64,000 bases of DNA from Actinomycetota bacterium (lineage in GTDB: Bacteria; Actinomycetota; Actinomycetes; Actinomycetales; Microbacteriaceae): NCBI GenBank assembly GCA_020160915.1, contig JAIUPK010000008.1, positions 1-64,000 on the forward strand. The letters run 5' to 3'. The notes beneath the pieces were generated by a model. The model was not told the DNA's origin and did no database searches. It saw nothing but the letters and a program-made list of their open reading frames with translations. The position numbers and the translations under genes were made by a program. This document shows, in pieces, positions 59,688 through 64,000 of the stretch (the stretch's first letter is position 1; every line of letters begins with the position of its first letter).

Positions 59688-60434
59688 CTACGGCGCGACG
59701 CGACCGTTCTCGTTGAAGGTCGCGTGGGTCAGCGGCATGAGGTCGGCCCACAGCGCCTCCATCTGCTCCGCGGCCATCTCGATTTCACGCTGCGGGAACG
59801 AGGGAAAATGCGTTCCCTCCCGCTTCGTGCGCAGCGAGAGGAAGTTCATGAGCGATCGCGCGTTCATCGTCACGTACATCGACGAGTAGATGCTCAGCGG
59901 CAGCACGATCCTGGCGACCTCGCGGGCAATGCCGGCGTCGAGCATCCGCTGGTAGGACTCGTAGGCGGCGGTCGCCTGAGCCTTCGACTCGGAGACCGCG
60001 AGCTCGGTCTGCTCGGGGCTGCCGGGCAGGAAGTCGTAAGCGCCCGCCTTGCCGACCTGGACGAGGTTGCGGTCGGGGCCGGGCACGTAGAACACCGGGT
60101 TGAGCTCGCGGTAGCGCCCACTCTCCTCGTTGTACGAGGCGATGCGGTGACGCATGAACTCGCGGAACACGAAGATCGGCGCCTGCACGTAGAACGTCAT
60201 CGAGTTGTGCTCGAACGGCGAGCCGTGGCGGTCCCGCATGAGGTAGTTGATGAGCCCCTTGCTGCGGCTCGCGTCGAGGTTCTCGTCCTGGGCAGACTCC
60301 AGCGTCTGCTCGCCCTGGGTGGACACGCGGGCGGCGAACAGCACATCCGAATCGCTCGCGCTCGAGCGCACCAGCTCGACGGTGACATCGGATCGGAACT
60401 TCACGGCGGGCTTGTCATCAGGCACGGCCTTCAC
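59688..60434 (-). CDS. thyX: Flavin-dependent thymidylate synthase
   Basis: ThyX makes dTMP from dUMP using FAD and methylenetetrahydrofolate. The signature RHRIASYNEESGRY matches the ThyX motif RHR-x7-S-x-R region. From GTG 60434 the protein has 248 residues; a start 12 codons earlier is possible. The stop is followed by a short TAGCTG triple repeat. thyX stands next to dapA in M. tuberculosis; here about 10 kb lies between them. Confidence 0.95.
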   Translation of the reverse strand: MKAVPDDKPAVKFRSDVTVELVRSSASDSDVLFAARVSTQGEQTLESAQDENLDASRSKGLINYLMRDRHGSPFEHNSMTFYVQAPIFVFREFMRHRIASYNEESGRYRELNPVFYVPGPDRNLVQVGKAGAYDFLPGSPEQTELAVSESKAQATAAYESYQRMLDAGIAREVARIVLPLSIYSSMYVTMNARSLMNFLSLRTKREGTHFPSFPQREIEMAAEQMEALWADLMPLTHATFNENGRVAP

Positions 60435-60508
60435 GATAGCTGAGAAGCGGGATGTAACAGTTCTCAACACTCGGGCGTACCCCTCCCCGCCCGCCTATCG
60501 TGGCAACC

Positions 60509-60940
60509 ATGAACCCTGTGGCGGTGGTGGGCGTGCTCGTGGGGCTCGTCGCGGTCGCGACCGTCATCGGCCTGGTGTGGCGTTCGCAGCAGGGACGCAT
60601 CCACCACACGCGCGGAACGACCACGGTCAAGGTGGGAGACGTCCCCGGGATGCGTCGGTTCGCCCGAGGTGCGACCTTCCTGCAGTTCTCGACCGAGGTG
60701 TGCGCGCCCTGCAAGGTGACGCGCGACGTGCTCGGCGCGGTTGCGAGCGAGCACAGCAACGTGGCGCATGTCGACGTCGACCTGACGCACAGGCCCGACC
60801 TCGCCAGCCAGTTCCACATCATGCAGACGCCGACGACGCTGATCCTCGACAGCAAGGGCGTCGTGCGTGCCCGCATCGGTGGGGCTCCCCGCCGGGACGC
60901 GGTGCGCGCCGAGCTCGACCGCATCCTCATTGCCGCCTGA
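60509..60940 (+). CDS. Membrane-anchored thioredoxin-like protein
   Basis: The 143-residue protein has an N-terminal membrane helix (VAVVGVLVGLVAVATVIGLVW) and a thioredoxin fold with the redox motif CAPC in FSTEVCAPCKVTRDV, the cis-Pro in QTPTTLIL, and a basic tail. ATG 60509 is used; an upstream GTG two codons earlier is possible. It pairs with the following DUF4395 gene, an arrangement common in actinobacteria, so it may service thiols at the membrane. Confidence 0.87.
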   Translation: MNPVAVVGVLVGLVAVATVIGLVWRSQQGRIHHTRGTTTVKVGDVPGMRRFARGATFLQFSTEVCAPCKVTRDVLGAVASEHSNVAHVDVDLTHRPDLASQFHIMQTPTTLILDSKGVVRARIGGAPRRDAVRAELDRILIAA

Positions 60941-60974
60941 CCCTGCCCCTCTTCCCGCCCGCCCCGGAGGCACC

Positions 60975-61499
60975 ATGACGACCACCAAGCCCACCCTCGC
61001 CGCCAAGCCGGGACAGAAGGGCATCGACCCGCGTAGCCCCCGCTTCGGCGCCGGCATCACCGCCGTGCTCCTGCTTGTCGTGGTCGGCCTCGGGCTCGTG
61101 ACGCCCTTCGGCGCGACGGTCGCCCAGCGAGCGACCGAGCCGGGCTTCATCCTCTTCGCCCTCATCTGGGCCCTGTTCGGCTGGGGCGCCTTCGCCGGCG
61201 TGCAGCGCCACCCGTATGGCGCGATCTACCGTGCACTCATTCGCCCCCGTCTCGCGCCGCCCACCGAGCTCGAGGACCCGGTACCGCCGACCTTCGCCCA
61301 GGGTGTCGGATTCGCCATCACCCTGATCGGCATCGTGCTGCACCTGGCCGGCGTGCCCTACGCCCTCGTCGTCGCTGCCGGCGCGGCGTTCGTGGCCGCC
61401 TTCCTCAACTCGGTCTTCGCCTACTGCCTCGGGTGCCAGATCTACCTCCTGCTCGTGCGCGCCGGCATCCTCGGCCGCAAGGGTGCCGCTACAGCCTGA
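60975..61499 (+). CDS. DUF4395 integral membrane protein
   Basis: The 174-residue protein has four hydrophobic segments and the DUF4395 pattern IDPRSPRFGAGITAVLLLVVV ... FAGVQRHPYGAIYRALIRPRL ... FAYCLGCQIYLLL. The CLGC pair in the last helix could be redox-active with the thioredoxin-like neighbour. GGAGG lies five bases before ATG. Confidence 0.85.
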   Translation: MTTTKPTLAAKPGQKGIDPRSPRFGAGITAVLLLVVVGLGLVTPFGATVAQRATEPGFILFALIWALFGWGAFAGVQRHPYGAIYRALIRPRLAPPTELEDPVPPTFAQGVGFAITLIGIVLHLAGVPYALVVAAGAAFVAAFLNSVFAYCLGCQIYLLLVRAGILGRKGAATA

Positions 61500-61518
61500 G
61501 CCCGCCTAGTCTGGAGGC

Positions 61519-61944
61519 ATGTCAGTCACCAGCGAAGCAACAACCCTGTGGTTCGGCGACCTTCTGAGCGGATCGGGCACCACGTCCCTGGACTCGTCGG
61601 ACGCGGCCGAATTCCCCGTCACGTGGGCCGCGCGGTCCGAGGGCGTCTCCGGGCAGACCAACCCCGAAGAACTGCTCGGCGCCGCCCACTCGGCGTGCTA
61701 CTCGATGGCGTTCTCCAACGCGCTGGCCAAGAACGGAACCCCTCCCGAGAGCCTGCAGGTCACGGCGGCCGTCACGTTCGAGCCGGGCACGGGCATCACC
61801 GGAAGCCACCTGCTCGTCAGCGCCAAGATCGCCGGCATCAGTGAAGACGACTTCCAGCGCCTCGCCGCCGAGGCGAAGGCCGGATGCCCGGTGTCCCAGG
61901 CCCTCGCCGGTATTCCGATCACCCTCGAAGCCAGCCTCGCCTAG
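61519..61944 (+). CDS. OsmC family peroxiredoxin-like protein
   Basis: The 141-residue protein reduces organic hydroperoxides in characterised relatives. The two catalytic cysteines lie in GAAHSACYSMAF and EAKAGCPVSQAL; the N-terminus TTLWFGDLLSGSGT fits OsmC. It is the third redox gene in a row and its stop overlaps the epimerase start (TAGTG). Confidence 0.92.
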   Translation: MSVTSEATTLWFGDLLSGSGTTSLDSSDAAEFPVTWAARSEGVSGQTNPEELLGAAHSACYSMAFSNALAKNGTPPESLQVTAAVTFEPGTGITGSHLLVSAKIAGISEDDFQRLAAEAKAGCPVSQALAGIPITLEASLA

Positions 61945-62864
61945 TGGCAGCCGCGCGGCCCACTCCCCTGCGCGTTCTGGTGTCCGGGGCATCCGGATTC
62001 ATCGGTGCGGAACTGTGTCGACAGCTCGAGGCCGACGGCCACACGGTGCTGCGGCTCGTGCGCCGCGCGCCCACCGGGCCGAACGAGTTCCGCTGGTCTC
62101 CCTCTGAGAAGACTGTGGATGCCGCGGCCATCGAATCGGCCGACGCGGTGATCAACCTCGCCGGCGCCACGACCGGCCGCATCCCGTGGACTCGCGCCTA
62201 CAAGCGCGAGATCCTCTACTCGCGGGTCAACGGGACCACGACCCTCGCGGAGGCGATCCGTGCCTCGAGCAATCCGCCGACCATCTTCCTCAACGGGTCT
62301 GCGGTCGGCTACTTCGGCGACCAGCCCGGGGTGGCCCTTGACGAATCTGGCGCGAAGGGCGAGGGATTCCTCAGCGACGTCGTGCAGGCCTGGGAGAAGG
62401 CGGCACACCTCGCGCCGCCGACGACACGAGTCGTCACCTTCCGCACCGGCCTCGTCGTCGGTCGCGGCGGAGCGTTCACGCCGCTCGCCCTGCTGACCCG
62501 GGTCGGTCTGGGCGCGAGAATCGGCACGGGGCGGCAGAACTGGCCGTGGATCAGCCTCCACGACGAAGCGGCGGCCATCCGCCACCTTCTCACCTCCAGC
62601 CTGACGGGCGTTGTGAACCTTGCCGGGCCCACGCCGGCAACCTCAGTGCAGGTCACCCGCGCGCTCGCGACGGCGCTGCGCCGATGGCACCTGCTCGTGG
62701 TCCCCACCTTCGCCCTGCGCCTGCTGGGAGACGCCGGCGAGGATCTGCTCCTGACGAGCGAGAAGGTCGTTCCGGCCAAGCTTCTGGCCGATGGCTTCGT
62801 GTTCCGGGATGCGACGATCGAGAAAGCCGTGGCCGCCGAGTTCAGCGACGCCGCTCGAGTCTGA
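61944..62864 (+). CDS. TIGR01777 family NAD-binding epimerase-like protein
   Basis: The 306-residue short-chain dehydrogenase-like protein has the Rossmann motif VLVSGASGFIGAELCRQL, DAVINLAGA, the ILYSRVNGT motif and the C-terminal DUF1731 region (VVPAKLLADGFVFRDATIEKA). Members are often called SulA-like cell-division or nucleoside-sugar epimerase proteins, but activity is not established. GTG 61944 overlaps the osmC stop. Confidence 0.88.
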   Translation: MAAARPTPLRVLVSGASGFIGAELCRQLEADGHTVLRLVRRAPTGPNEFRWSPSEKTVDAAAIESADAVINLAGATTGRIPWTRAYKREILYSRVNGTTTLAEAIRASSNPPTIFLNGSAVGYFGDQPGVALDESGAKGEGFLSDVVQAWEKAAHLAPPTTRVVTFRTGLVVGRGGAFTPLALLTRVGLGARIGTGRQNWPWISLHDEAAAIRHLLTSSLTGVVNLAGPTPATSVQVTRALATALRRWHLLVVPTFALRLLGDAGEDLLLTSEKVVPAKLLADGFVFRDATIEKAVAAEFSDAARV

Positions 62865-63282
62865 TCGCCGCCCGAGTCGCCCACCGAGCCCTGCCGCGGT
62901 CACCGCTCGCGTCATACGCCAGTCCGAGGCGCAGCCACGCCTGCCATGAGTCGGGCGATGCCTCGACCTCGGCCCGATACCGCGGGAACTCCAGGTCGGC
63001 GGCCTGCGGGTCGATGCGGCCACTGGGCAGGCGCGGCAGGTCATCCACGGGAAGGCCGCCCTGCTCGCCCAGGCGACGAACCAGACGTTGGCCGCGCACG
63101 ACGAAGACGATCTCCGACACCAGCGCCCACGCTCCGACGATCGGAAGGACGAGCAGCGCAATGCCGAGCGCCTTGGCGATACCGTTCTGGGACCCGATGA
63201 GCAGCAGGGCGTACTGAAAGACGAAGACCAGATACAGCCCCAGCAGCGCGGCCATGACGATCGCGCCGATTCTGGCCGTCAT
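62842..63282 (-). CDS. Membrane protein with C-terminal TPR-like helix pair
   Basis: The 146-residue protein has two transmembrane helices (IVMAALLGLYLVFVFQYALLLIG and IALLVLPIVGAWALVSEIVFVV), a Pro-rich linker (LPVDDLPRLPSGRIDP) and a C-terminal helical pair SPDSWQAWLRLGLAYDASGDRGRARWATRAAIRL resembling one tetratricopeptide repeat. Its ATG overlaps the dapB stop (ATGA), and its 3' end overlaps the converging epimerase gene by 23 bases. Function unknown. Confidence 0.82.
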   Translation of the reverse strand: MTARIGAIVMAALLGLYLVFVFQYALLLIGSQNGIAKALGIALLVLPIVGAWALVSEIVFVVRGQRLVRRLGEQGGLPVDDLPRLPSGRIDPQAADLEFPRYRAEVEASPDSWQAWLRLGLAYDASGDRGRARWATRAAIRLERRR

Positions 63283-64000
63283 TCGGCGGCTGCCGCCAGG
63301 TCGATGATGCGATCGAGTCCGACGACGATGCCCTGCACGCTCGATACGGCACGCAGCGCCAGCATGATCCCCGCCTCGTAGGAGCTGGGCGACAGCGTCT
63401 CGTGACTGATGGTGAGCAACTCGCCGGTACCGCCCAGTATGACGTCCTGCTTGGCGACCACACCGTGCATCCGCAGGCTGTGAATCGGGATGCTCGACAC
63501 CTGCTGGCCGCGCGCACGCTGGTCGACGTGGGGGGCCGCGACCGGCCCCAGTTCGCCCCGCGAGGCGAGCATCAATTCGGCGGTGCGCACCGCCGTGCCC
63601 GACGGGGAGTCCACCTTCGTCGCGTGGTGGGCCTCGATGATCTCCATCGAGTTGAAGTAGCGCGCCGCCGTCGCGGCGAAGGATGTCGCGAGCACCGACC
63701 CGATCGAGAAGTTCGGGACGATCACGACGCCCGACGAGGGGTTGGCATCGACCAGAGGCTGAAGCGCCGCGATCCGTTCCGACGACCAGCCCGAGGTACC
63801 GACCAAGACGCTCTGACCGCCGGCAATGGCGAACTCGACGATTCGCTGCGACACGGCGGGAACTGTCACGTCCACGACGATGTCTGCGCCGGTCATCGCG
63901 TCGAGGGCACTGGACGAGTCCAGGCGCGCCACCACCTCGAAGTCACCCGACTTCGCGATCAGATCGCTGATGAGCGTGCCCATGCGGCCCGTCGCGCCCG
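63279..64000 (-). CDS. dapB: 4-hydroxy-tetrahydrodipicolinate reductase, 5' end outside window
   Basis: DapB reduces the DapA product with NAD(P)H. The visible C-terminal 240 residues include the end of the Rossmann motif (GATGRMG at the edge), VGTSGW, PNFSIGSV, the catalytic EIIEAHHATKVDSPSGTA and RMHGVVAKQDVILGG. The first few codons lie beyond base 64000. It is followed by the small TPR-like gene. Confidence 0.95.
   Translation of the reverse strand, partial: GATGRMGTLISDLIAKSGDFEVVARLDSSSALDAMTGADIVVDVTVPAVSQRIVEFAIAGGQSVLVGTSGWSSERIAALQPLVDANPSSGVVIVPNFSIGSVLATSFAATAARYFNSMEIIEAHHATKVDSPSGTAVRTAELMLASRGELGPVAAPHVDQRARGQQVSSIPIHSLRMHGVVAKQDVILGGTGELLTISHETLSPSSYEAGIMLALRAVSSVQGIVVGLDRIIDLAAAAE

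Noticed and set aside
59671..59690. AGCTAC triple repeat at the thyX stop
   Set aside because: Three six-base units only; a chance microsatellite with no evident role beyond giving repeated TAG codons.

Overview
The window is a high-GC chromosomal segment from an actinobacterium, most likely a member of Microbacteriaceae. The evidence is the 5' part of an actinobacterial 16S rRNA, actinobacterial SOS boxes (CGAAC-N4-GTTCG type), a PriA-type HisA, ThyX, ClgR, DUF3046, DUF1844, SseB and lysine/alanine-rich tails on IF-3, and a gene order that follows the conserved actinobacterial lexA ... hflX-dapF-miaA-miaB-recX-recA-(DUF3046)-clgR-cinA-pgsA-ftsK ... rnj-dapA ... thyX ... dapB backbone. I cannot assign a genus from sequence alone. 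No tRNA, CRISPR array, complete insertion sequence, prophage or plasmid element was seen.

Layout. 1-1350: start of an rRNA operon reading leftwards with a structured leader and an upstream promoter candidate; tyrS follows at 1352-2659. 2700-3950: a SatD-like DNA-binding protein and a membrane protein behind a large inverted repeat. 3950-11600: arginine biosynthesis, argC-argJ-argB-argD-argF as one tightly overlapping operon, then argH, a 47-residue membrane peptide and an alkyladenine DNA glycosylase; upstream of argC lies a short arginine-rich ORF that looks like a leader peptide. 11600-18360: a DUF937 gene, pheS-pheT, an rRNA methyltransferase and the infC-rpmI-rplT operon with an apparent AUC start for infC. 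18360-22540: DUF1844, SseB and hisC-hisB-hisH-priA.

22580-31900: a divergent SOS pair (LysM-domain protein / lexA) and then a methionine/cobalamin block: metH facing an operon of metF, a lipoprotein, a fused ECF transporter protein (membrane T domain plus two ATPases) and an ECF S component, probably a vitamin B12 importer feeding MetH. 31990-44320: conserved housekeeping genes hflX, an RsmC-like methyltransferase, dapF, miaA, miaB, recX, recA, DUF3046, clgR, cinA, pgsA, ftsK. 44440-49310: an alpha-glucosidase with a LacI-type operator, a GNAT acetyltransferase, RNase J and dapA.

49370-59690: accessory genes that sit between dapA and thyX, which are neighbours in many actinobacteria: a PLDc_N/SHOCT membrane protein, a META-domain lipoprotein, an AraC regulator divergent from an MFS exporter, an SLC13 permease, leucyl aminopeptidase, an AI-2E family permease, cardiolipin synthase, a truncated AbiEi-like gene and a hairpin-rich repeat. 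59690-64000: thyX, thioredoxin-like/DUF4395, OsmC, a TIGR01777 epimerase, a small membrane protein and the 3' part of dapB.

Nothing in the window is a wholly unknown system. The observations I consider most worth testing are the arginine-rich leader ORF before argC, the metF/lipoprotein/fused-ECF/metH module, the SatD operator, the tiny membrane gene coupled to argH, and the paired hairpin repeat next to the AbiEi remnant.
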